Assembly: GCA_024516035.1 (NCBI GenBank)
Contig: CM044966.1
Location: 337,693 to 401,692, forward strand
DNA: 64,000 nucleotides
Reading direction: 5' to 3'
Origin: Bactericera cockerelli
Taxonomy: Eukaryota; Arthropoda; Insecta; Hemiptera; Triozidae
How positions within the stretch are numbered: position 1 is the first letter of the stretch; every line of letters begins with the position of its first letter. The notes under the pieces were generated by a model, which searched no databases, was not told the origin of the DNA, and saw only the letters and a list, made by a program, of their open reading frames with translations. Positions 56,633 to 64,000 of the stretch are shown here, in pieces. The position numbers and the translations under genes are program-made.

Positions 56633-56638
56633 ATAGTG

Positions 56639-56945
56639 TTGATACACTCTGTATATTTATAAGTAAGAACTATCAAGCTCGTCAAGTAAATATGGGAAAA
56701 AGTGGTCAAGTAGTAACTATAAGAAATATCAACTCTATGTGTGTAGTGTAGTGTGTAGTTTAATTCATACACATGATAACTTTACAATAGTCTATTGATA
56801 CACTCTGTATATTTATAAGTAAGAAACTAGCAAGCTCGTCAAGTAAGTACGGGAAAAGTGGTCAAGTAGTAACTATGAGAAATATCAACTCTAGAACCTA
56901 TGTAGTGTGTAGTTTAATTCATACATATGACATTATGGCAAATCA
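56639..56945. repeat. 156-bp tandem duplication
   Basis: TTGATACACTCTGTATATTT starts at 56639 and again at 56795. The copies run in parallel through AAGCTCGTCAAGTAA, GTGGTCAAGTAGTAACTAT and GTGTAGTTTAATTCATACA, with small indels. Confidence 0.93.
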
Positions 56946-57039
56946 CAAGTATGACTGCTTTGCGACCGGTATTTGCTAACGTCATATCTAATCTACTTCA
57001 TGTACATAATTATACAGGTAAAGCCAAAATCCGAATGCA

Positions 57040-57125
57040 CACTAGACAGGGTGTCCCTGAATTCATGATCCACTCCAATATCTCTTGAACGGCTTGGAAA
57101 TTTGAGAAGAAACAGAAATATACAT
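57040..57125. repeat. Unclassified repeat phrase
   Basis: GACAGGGTGTCCCTGAATTC followed by ATCTCTTGAACGGC resembles the ACAGGGTGT...TCTCGAGA pairings near 15640 and 57512, suggesting a degraded dispersed repeat. Confidence 0.35.
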
Positions 57126-57131
57126 GCATAT

Positions 57132-57331
57132 ATCGCCTTATTTATACTGCCCAATAAAGACTTTTAGTCCCATTATTACAGCAGTAAGTCCAAGACATAT
57201 TATTATGTGGTAAAAATCCCAAATAGAAGGATAACTTGTCATGTCCCGGCTGGGTTTTGAACCCACGACCTCTGAAATCTCTGGATTCACAGAGTGCCGC
57301 CTTTACCACTGAGCTACCGGGACAGAGAATG
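57132..57331 (-). mobile_element. SINE-I, full length, clean
   Basis: Best reference copy. The inverted head has a 7-bp acceptor stem GTCCCGG/CCGGGAC and a T-arm TGGGTTTTGAACCCA. The body carries ATTATGTGGTAAAAATCCC and CTTTTAGTCCCATTATTACAG. Confidence 0.95.
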
Positions 57332-57469
57332 AGCTACCACTAAGCTCGAAATAGGACGAGTTACAGCTACGGCACAGACTATAGGACGAGTTCCCGGTGG
57401 AATAGGTGTGATTAATGCGGCTTATATATTTTAATTAGATATGTTTTGCTCGTGCTGATACCTGAGTAC

Positions 57470-57515
57470 AGTACCTATCTATGATACCTAGGTACAGTAC
57501 CTATCTATACAGGGT
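57470..57515. repeat. 28-bp direct repeat
   Basis: GTACAGTACCTATCTAT occurs twice, separated by GATACCTAG. Confidence 0.8.
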
Positions 57516-57682
57516 TAGTCTAAAGTATTATATCTCGAGAACCACTCAAAACATCATGAGTCACCGTGCTGAAATGGGCTAGCGACCATTATTTTTATTG
57601 AATACTTTATATTAGAAGGTAATTTCCAACAAATATATTACGAAACGAATAATAATAAAAACAAGAAAAAAAAAGAAAAAAA

Positions 57683-57775
57683 AATGAAATCGGATCAAAA
57701 AATTATTATTTTTTTTTTTTCTTCCACAATACTTCCGATTTCTAATATAAGAAATTTCTCGGAAGTTAAAAGAAA
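57683..57775 (-). repeat. Repeat N (inverted copy)
   Basis: GAAATCGGATCAAAAAATT...CACAATACTTCCGATTTC...AGAAATTTCTCGGAAGT is the reverse complement of 2934-3040. Confidence 0.75.
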
Positions 57776-57849
57776 ATACACAGCAGAGTTAAAGCGCCTA
57801 ACAGAAAAAAAGGAAAAAATACTTCAATACAATATATACAGATGTCCTA

Positions 57850-57915
57850 AATAAAAGGCGGGGTTAGGTATTGCCTATACACCTATAGCAATCTCTTCCA
57901 CCCAACCCTTAATCC
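57850..57915 (-). repeat. Hairpin module G (inverted, longer stem)
   Basis: On the minus strand: AAGGGTTGGGTGGAAGAG, then ATTGCTATAGG and TGTATAGGCAAT, an extended imperfect stem. Confidence 0.65.
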
Positions 57916-58321
57916 CAACTATTGTTCATTGCACGCATGGTGACCTGGCGTAAAACTTTATGCTCAATTGCACACCCTGTATATGGGAAGTGAATTAAAA
58001 TAGAAGGTACCCAGGTACTTAATCAGTAATTAGGTTTTTGCACCAATAATACCAGTCGGTACCTAAAGTATTGTTGAGATATTCTCGTTTCTTTTGTTCA
58101 TCGTGTTCTCATATTTTTTATTGATGTTTTTTATCATAGTTTTTGTTTTTGATGTTATTTTTATCAATACATCAACAATTCAACACACACTACCGGAACC
58201 GAAGCAACTATTGTTAATAACACATTACCTTAAATTATATCCACTCATACCTCGTGAGGAAAAATGAGTAGTTACTTGTGTGAGTTACACTGGCGGCATT
58301 AACGGAGTACAAATAATTTTG
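57916..58321. other. Small repeat scraps in otherwise unassigned sequence
   Basis: CATTGCACGCATGGTGACC (57931) is a piece of the B head and CACTCATACCTCGTGAGG (58243-58285) a piece of the B body. Confidence 0.5.
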
Positions 58322-58462
58322 TATTGGGTAGCTCAGTCGTAAAGGCGGCATTCTGTGAATGGGTTCGAAACCCAGCCGAGACAAGTTATTTTCCCATTAT
58401 TTGTGATTTTGATCACATAATAATACGTCTTGGACTTACTGCTCGAAAAATAAGATTAATGA
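58322..58462 (+). mobile_element. SINE-I with internal head deletion
   Basis: GGGTAGCTCAGTCGTAAAGG and CATTCTGTGAATGGGTTCG: about 25 bp between the anticodon arm and T-arm is deleted. The body is intact to CTTGGACTTACTGCTCG. Confidence 0.9.
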
Positions 58463-58489
58463 CAGTGGAGAGTTTTTTAAAAAAAAAAA

Positions 58490-58775
58490 GATGAGTGTTT
58501 CACAGCCTTTTTTATTTTGTAGCCATGAAACAGGAGCTACTATAAACGCTTCTGGTCTGTGTTTTAGCCTGCCCATCCCGTAGAGTGCCTCCCCTCTATA
58601 ACTCTATAGGCGAGAAGTGACAAAATACTTCCCATTAAGGTGCTGGGACAACACGAGCGCGCCGGAAGGTATCCCTTACAAACAATTGTAACCAATTTTT
58701 AGTACAAATTTTTGTTGGCGCGGGGGTTCGAACCCGGGACCTTCCGCATGGCAAGTGAGTGCTTAACCTCCTCTG
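58490..58775 (-). mobile_element. SINE-J, clean
   Basis: GAGTGTTTCACAGCC, GTAGCCATGAAACAGGAGC, GGCGAGAAGTGACAAAATAC, CACGAGCGCGCCGGAAGG, then head CGGGGGTTCGAACCCGGG and CCGCATGGCAAGTGAG. The head ends short of the acceptor. Confidence 0.93.
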
Positions 58776-59001
58776 TAGCAATTATAAAAATTGTGAGTTA
58801 ATGTAGCTAGTGTTCACTAGCCTGTTTCGGGGTGCAGCACCTGTTGTTAACTTATCCGCATTCCCCTCCTTAAGTAAACTGATAATAGTGGTTGCTATTT
58901 GCTCTATGTGTCTACATAAAAAAAAGAAAGGGTTCATTTGGTCGCCTATCTGTTCCTATCTCAGCTACTGTTGTAAAGGTCTTATATATTAACCACTGAG
59001 C
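58776..59001. other. Unassigned sequence
   Basis: A 60-residue frame (58810-58992) has Met-Phe-Thr-Ser-Leu-Phe start but no domain. Its 3' end runs into AACCACTGAGC, a J-head scrap next to the 19-bp array. Confidence 0.35.
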
Positions 59002-59100
59002 TATTCTAGAACGCGCTACATATTCTGGAACGCGCTACATATTCTAGAACGCGCTACATATTCTAGAACGCGCTACATATTCTAGAACGCGCTACATATT
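59002..59100. repeat. 19-bp tandem array, five units
   Basis: TATTCTAGAACGCGCTACA repeated at 59002, 59021 (one change, TTCTGG), 59040, 59059 and 59078. Each unit holds a TTCnnGAA palindrome. The preceding AACCACTGAGC is J-head sequence, so the array grew at the end of that fragment. Confidence 0.97.
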
Positions 59101-59317
59101 CCATCCTAATAGGTGTCAGTTTGAAATAAGTTATACCTGTATCGCCATGTTGTCTAGCTAGCTAGGAAGTTGATTCAGCGGTCTCACGATATAGTGAGGG
59201 TCCTTGGGAAATCGAGTTTTATAGTTTTAATACACGTTCTTGTCCCTGGGAATAGATTTGAAACTAACCACCGAGGCATGGTTGTAAATTTCTATTGAGT
59301 AGTAGTATGTAAATAAT

Positions 59318-59672
59318 CTGCCTCCGTGGCGTAACGGTTGTGACTACTGCCCTTAGTCCAGAGATCCTGAGTTCGATTCCCGGTCGGAGCAGATTTTTCA
59401 CACAGAAAATTCTGTTCCCTCCGTACATGTGAGGCTGGCAATATTTCCGGCCCTACCCAGGCTGGGTGAAGTTAATGTGGGTAGCTGGTACGATTCCCAT
59501 CGAATGGAGGGTAAAACCCCCGTCCCAATCCAGGACGATAAATCAAATAGAATCGTTGGCGTTAGGAAGGGCATCCAACCGTAAAAAATGTGCCAAAACC
59601 AATCAACCTCAACCATCAGGTTGAACAACGTCGACCCTGCTTGAGCGGGATAAGACAGAGTAAAAGAAGAAG
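59318..59672 (+). mobile_element. SINE-C, full length with 17-bp target duplication
   Basis: Reference copy. tRNA-like head 59318-59392 (GCCTCCGTGGCGTAACGG, GAGTTCGATTCCC). Then CTGTTCCCTCCGTACATGTG, the core (CCCAGGCTGGGTG, GGTACGATTCCCATCG, GGAGGGTAAAACCCCCGTC), AGGAAGGGCATCC, TTGAGCGGGA and an AAAGAAGAAG end. AGTAGTATGTAAATAAT stands at 59301-59317 and 59673-59689. Confidence 0.97.
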
Positions 59673-59691
59673 AGTAGTATGTAAATAATAA

Positions 59692-59983
59692 ATGTAGTCA
59701 CCATGGCAGAGTGAGTTAGCGCGCTAGGCTTTGCACGCATGGTGACCTGGGTTCGAATCCCAGCGGGCCAGGATATTTTCTGCTCTGTTGTTGGGTGTTC
59801 GGGGTCCACTCATACCTCGTGAGGAAAAATGCGTAGCTGCTTTGCTGTGAGCAGTTACCAGTGGCAGAATCATAGGCGAAAAAATAATACTAGAGATTGT
59901 AAATTAAAGTGGTAAAGTCCTATGATTCTGCGCTACCCTCTAAAATTGTGACATAAAAACACAAATATAAAGCATTATTATTT
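59692..59983 (+). mobile_element. SINE-B, full length with 14-bp target duplication
   Basis: Reference copy. Head GGCAGAGTGAGTTAGCGCGC, TTTGCACGC (TGC at the anticodon position, as in tRNA-Ala) and GGTTCGAATCCCAGC. Body TGTTCGGGGTCCACTC and ends near CACAAATATAAAG. TATGTAAATAATAA is duplicated at 59678-59691 and 59984-59997. Confidence 0.96.
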
Positions 59984-60044
59984 TATGTAAATAATAACTA
60001 TGTTTTACTTTACATTATTATTGGGTTCATTTTTAAAATAAATA

Positions 60045-60110
60045 AATAATTTTTTGCTCCGATTTCAATTTTTCTGGACGTTTCATGAACACCTGAGCAT
60101 CTTTGGTTTC
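60045..60110 (+). repeat. Repeat N fragment
   Basis: TTTTGCTCCGATTTCAATTTT and CTGGACGTTTCATGAAC...GAGCATCTTTGG, as at 12720-12770. Confidence 0.65.
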
Positions 60111-60429
60111 TTTTAACTTGCCGATTTTGACAAACGTTTTGTGGTTTTTGTGGTATAAAGAATGATCTTCCATACAAAATTTCAAGTATCTAGCTTTAGG
60201 ATTAATAAAAAACTGTTTCCAAAGCTCTGGTTCAGGAGACGAGGGATCACAGAGCAGGAAATTTCTTAACTCAGAGATTAGGCATTGCTATAATTAGAGG
60301 GAATGTAACATCTGTGCTTGGCACACTACCCAAGGATGATTGTTTGAAAGAAGTGTATAATATTATATAAATAAAAAAATACAGCTTTTCCAAAAGTATC
60401 TAGCTCTCACTGTTCTCTAGATATCGCGT

Positions 60430-60530
60430 TGACGGACACACTCACATGATGCGATTCGTCCAGGAATGTGAAAAACTGGGTAGGTCAAATTTTCGACCAA
60501 TACACAATAGGTAGCTTATTATAGGATATT
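60430..60530 (-). repeat. Repeat O (inverted copy)
   Basis: GTGAAAAACTGGGTAGG, TCAAATTTTCGACC, ATACACAATAGG reverse-complement 10395-10440. Confidence 0.65.
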
Positions 60531-60559
60531 ATTAATATCTGACCTGTTTGTAGGGTTTT

Positions 60560-60640
60560 CAGTGAAACCCTAACAATTAACACTGCGACCTAATTAGATC
60601 TATTGTAACCAGTTTATTCTATTTGGTTTTAACGTCCTGA
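60560..60640 (-). mobile_element. SINE-C, left part of split copy
   Basis: CTGCGACCTAATTAGATCTATTG and TTTGGTTTTAACGTCCTGA continue the inverted C tail (compare 16100-16165). The rest of the element is on the far side of the hAT-like insertion. A hairpin GGGTTTTCAGTGAAACCC lies just upstream at 60553-60570. Confidence 0.85.
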
Positions 60641-61904
60641 GCTAGTGATGGCCGCGAACTGCGAGGCGAGGCGAACTGTTTCGCGCGAACTGCGAGCGCG
60701 AGTTTAGCAAAAACTCGCCTCGCACCTAAAAAAGTTCACGCGAGGCGAACTGTAAAATAACTCGCCCCGCGCGAGCGCGAACCGTCATTTCTGCGAGGCG
60801 AGGCGAACTATTTCGCGCGAACAGTTCGCAGTTCGCGCTAAATACTATGGTAATCCCATAGGGAAACTTTTTGCAATAGGAGCGTTTTAATAGATCATTT
60901 TATTAGAATTAAAAATACCAAGCGGCTTTTTTTGAAAAGTCATTTGGAATTTTGGGGTGCTGCCACATAAATCGGACTAACATGGGATTTATAGATTCGC
61001 AGTTTCAGTATTTCTTGAGTTTGAGTTTCTTTACCATGCCAATCATAAGAATTATTTTAGAAATGTGTCATGCTTTTCATTGTGTACGAGCAAGGACTTG
61101 AGAAATCTTCCCTTTTTCTTTTTCGTCCGGGCGTGCTGCAGTTCCGCAGCTCCCTAGCACCGGCCGTGCCTATAATTACATATATTCCATTGTTTAGTGT
61201 GGTGCAAATTTTGACTGTTATATTTTCAGTAATTACTAAACCTACAAACTAGAATCTGGACAAAGGTAGGTTTTTCAAAAACCATTCCAATTCCAAGAAA
61301 TTGATAGGTAACACACCGCTCCATGAAGTATAAATAACGAACCGAAAATGAATGACTCATTCTTATGAAGATTAAATTGAAAAGGAGGAAGGCAAAAATT
61401 CAACCCTTAGATAGACAATACAATAAATGAGGAAAGAAGTTGTAGTTAGTTTTTCGTGTGAAAGACAATATTAATGGGCATCTTGGCATGATTTGGATAC
61501 CTAACATTAAAAAATCCTTCCCAGATTAAAAATTCCTATAGCTAGGTATGTGTACTGTGTCCCATATTTGATATGTTTTTCGGTCGAACGACTTGTGAAC
61601 ATATGCATTAAATATATCAAAAGAATTGTTAAAAAAGAGAGATTTTATTATTCCTTTTTAAAGAACGATTCTGCATTGTTTTCATACTTTTTTAGCACTA
61701 GACACTCTGGAAGCGCGGGGCGAACTGTGCGAACTAAACTCGCGCGAACTGCGAGGCGAGGCGAGCGCGAACCGACGTAAGCGCGAGGCGAGGCGAACTC
61801 AAAATTTTGCGAGCGCGAGTTACAAAAAAGTTCGCCTCGCGCCCCGCGAGGCGAGCGCGAGTCAAGCCAAAGTTCGCCTCGCCTCGCGCTTTTGCCATCA
61901 CTAG
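60641..61904. mobile_element. hAT-like non-autonomous DNA transposon, 1.26 kb
   Basis: Terminal inverted repeats CTAGTGATGGC and GCCATCACTAG bound it. TCCTGA precedes and follows it; the consensus C sequence has it once, so this is the target duplication, 6 bp exact (8 bp allowing two mismatches). Each end carries about 190 bp of GC-rich subterminal repeats (GCGAGGCGAGGCGAAC and its reverse complement) against an AT-rich interior. The 8-bp-type target and TAGTG-ATGGC ends fit hAT elements. No transposase frame is present, so it would need one supplied in trans. Confidence 0.85.
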
Positions 61905-62129
61905 TCCTGACTGAGATAGATAGTCAGGACGGGGGTTTTACCCTTCATTCACAGGGAATCGTACCAGCTAGCCACATTTACCTCACCCAGCCTGGGTAGG
62001 GCCGGAAATGCCAGCCTCATGTGTTTGGATGGAACAGAATTTTCGTCAAAAAGTCTGCCCCAACCGGGAGTCGAACTCGGGAGCTCTGGACTACGGGCAG
62101 TAGTCACAACCACTACGCCACGGAGGCTG
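61905..62129 (-). mobile_element. SINE-C, right part of split copy
   Basis: TCCTGACTGAGATAG, ACGGGGGTTTTACCC, GGAATCGTACCAGCTAGCC, CACCCAGCCTGGGTAGGG, GGGAGTCGAACTCGGGAGC, ending CGCCACGGAGGC. Together with 60560-60640 it forms one inverted C copy. Confidence 0.93.
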
Positions 62130-62585
62130 AAAAAATTAATGGGAGAAGGCAAGTAAAAAGTCACCAGAATTAAAAATGAAAGCAATGAAACAGAGTTTTT
62201 AATTTACGAACATTGCAGTTCAACAAAAAACTCGCATTTTTATTTTTCAAGTACAAAAAAATATAAACAAAAAGTGGGAAACATAGAGAGAAAAAAAAAA
62301 ACGAAAAACAAAATAAAAATAATGAATTCAGAGCTAGTAGGAATTTGAAACAAATAACTTAAAAATGCTGGCCCTAATTATGAAACAGGGCTGGATTAAC
62401 TAATTGTATTTATACATTTATGTATTTTTTTTTCTGGTTGGGCAGTTGGGCACTTTAACCAATTACTAATATGGTCGTTCGTGCCGATCCTCTCAAGGTC
62501 TACATGAGGTGAAGGAGATTGGAATTTCTAAGAAAGGACATCAGTGATTTCATGTACAATAAAAAATAAAATTGAATTGAATCCT
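62130..62585. other. Gene-free interval
   Basis: AT-rich; no feature recognised. Confidence 0.5.
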
Positions 62586-62930
62586 ACAGTATCCCTCTCA
62601 TCACACCTTCTGGTGGAAATTTCAAGCAATCACGGTTTATTTTTTTTATTTTAAAAATGAGTGTTTCACAGCCGTTTTTATTTCGTAGCCATGAAACAGG
62701 AGCTACAGTAGCCTACCCATCCCGTAGTATAGCTCCCTCCTATGGGCGAGAAGTGACAAGGTAGTTCCTATTTCGGTGCTGGGTCAACACGAGCGCACCG
62801 GAAGGTATCCCTTACAAACAACTGTAACCAAGTTTTGAATACAATTTTCTGTAAGGACCGGGGTTCGAACCCGAAACTTCCGCATGGCAAGCGAGTGCTT
62901 AACCACTGAGCTATTCGTGCACTCACCAGC
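62586..62930 (-). mobile_element. SINE-J, full length, clean
   Basis: Reference copy: end segment CACACCTTCTGGTGGAAATT, T-rich linker, GAGTGTTTCACAGCC, body, and the complete inverted head CGGGGTTCGAACCCG...CATGGCAAGCGAGTGC...CACTGAGCTATTCGTGCAC. The anticodon-position loop reads TTGCCAT (GCC, glycine-like). Confidence 0.95.
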
Positions 62931-63176
62931 TTATCCCTGCAAGTCCGAAAACTATTTCTCTAGTTTTTCTATTTTTCTACTGCACATGTCAAGTCCTGGC
63001 GTTACATATTTGTAACAGTGAACTTTATGTGACCATAGGTTGAACCGACTATTATGAATCACTAAAAAACGTGTTATATGAGTATTGAGTACTATTATAT
63101 AGTTTTTAATATTAAAAAAAGAAATCTGCTTACACGTGTTTCGTGTTACATATATGTAACGCCAGTACTTGAAGGG

Positions 63177-63361
63177 CTCTCCGACCTCTGTGGCTCAGTA
63201 AGAGCATTTGTCACTGACCCGGAGGTTGCGGGTTCGAATCCCGGCCGGAGTGGAAATTTCTGACCAAAATTTTCCGTTTCCTGAATGGCATGGATGTAAA
63301 GGTAAAGTGTCCTGAAGTAATGCGAAAGCGGTTCCGGGGCACACTTACCTTAAAAAAAAGA
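63177..63361 (+). mobile_element. SINE-A, full length with target duplication
   Basis: Reference copy. Head CCGACCTCTGTGGCTCAG...GCGGGTTCGAATCCCGGCCGG, body CCGTTTCCTGAATGGC, AAGCGGTTCCGGGGCAC, then an A-rich end. AGTACTTGAAGGG (63164) and AGTACTTCAAGGG (63362) flank it. Confidence 0.95.
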
Positions 63362-63509
63362 AGTACTTCAAGGGATATCAGCTGTCACGTGATAATGGCT
63401 TGGGTTAACAAATCCTAGATATTTAATCCTGTTTCATAATTCGACCGTGACAAGGAAAAGAGTATTAAGGACACAAGCAATTTCTAAATGAATTGAACGC
63501 GTCAAGTCA

Positions 63510-63735
63510 TATGTGCACTGGTGGTCAAGTGGTTAACGCGCTAGTCTGGTATTCCAGGTAGCGTAGAGATCCGTTGGTTCGAAACCCACCCAGTGCACGA
63601 TTTTTTTCTCATTAATTTGAGTTTGTGACCAATTAATAATAAGACTCTGAGGGTTAGGTGATAGAAAATGCTCTGAGCATTAACCTTGCCTGGTGCTTAC
63701 GTTCGATTAAAGAGTATTATTATTATTTTAACGCG
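63510..63735 (+). mobile_element. SINE-D, full length, clean
   Basis: Reference copy. The head opens GTGCACTGGTGGTCAAGTGG and closes CCCAGTGCAC, a 9-bp perfect acceptor stem; B-box GGTTCGAAACC. Body TCATTAATTTGAGTTTGTGACC, AAGACTCTGAGGGTTAGGTG, CCTGGTGCTTACG, ending ATTATTATT. AACGCGT occurs on both sides and may be a short target duplication. Confidence 0.95.
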
Positions 63736-64000
63736 TGTCTCAAAAAATGATCTATCAAGTAATAAAAAAAAATCAGGTTTACTTGATAATACTGATTTGA
63801 GAGGGATTTAGAATATTTAGCTTCAAAATTCATATTAGAAAAATATTTACAAGATCCTGTCTTGAAAACATTTTTACAACAACAAAAAAATTGAAGCAAG
63901 TATTCTCTATCGATCTTTGATTAGATTATAGTGGTGCATGTTAACATCTATGGTCATTTGGTCATACACACCACTACACTAAGTTTTCTAAACACCAAGT
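63736..64000. other. Gene-free end of window
   Basis: AT-rich, nothing recognised. Confidence 0.5.

Noticed and set aside
61061..61780. Transposase inside the hAT-like element
   Set aside because: Frames of 60 and 76 residues show no hAT or BED features; the element looks non-autonomous.

Overview
The window is an AT-rich, repeat-dominated stretch of an animal nuclear genome, most likely an invertebrate and probably an arthropod. I infer this from the density of short tRNA-headed retroposons, a TTAGG-like minisatellite and the lack of any host gene I can recognise. No prokaryotic signals (operons, ribosome binding sites, CRISPR) were seen, and no host protein-coding gene can be supported.

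The content is almost entirely mobile DNA. By comparing copies within the window I sort the repeats into families with local names. SINE-A, B, C, D, E, I and J have tRNA-like heads with A- and B-box promoters and distinct bodies; H is a tRNA-like head seen only in damaged copies. K has a head derived from 5S rRNA. The bodies of C and K share a core segment. G is a short hairpin-bearing module; L, M, N and O are other dispersed repeats. Several SINEs have target-site duplications (A at 63 kb, B at 8.0 and 59.7 kb, C at 59.3 kb).

Layout. 1-13.7 kb: clean sequence with minisatellites (557-865, 914-1026), a hexamer array (4827-5377), a GA array (11341-11823) and many SINEs. About 13.7-55.5 kb: sequence quality collapses, and bases are smeared into neighbouring homopolymers (A, T, G and C alike). 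The same SINE families can still be traced there in damaged form, together with a LINE reverse transcriptase body at 37.2-39.3 kb, the C-terminal end of another LINE at 20.8-21.1 kb, and several minisatellites (41.6-42.7 kb, 45.65-45.9 kb). About 55.5-64 kb: clean sequence again, with the best-preserved SINE copies, a 156-bp tandem duplication, a 19-bp array and a 1.26-kb hAT-like non-autonomous DNA transposon nested inside a SINE-C.

The elements do not act together as a pathway. The LINE-type reverse transcriptases are the kind of enzyme that mobilises SINEs in trans, but no 3'-end match between these LINEs and the SINEs can be shown here. Open frames in the damaged zone should not be read as genes.
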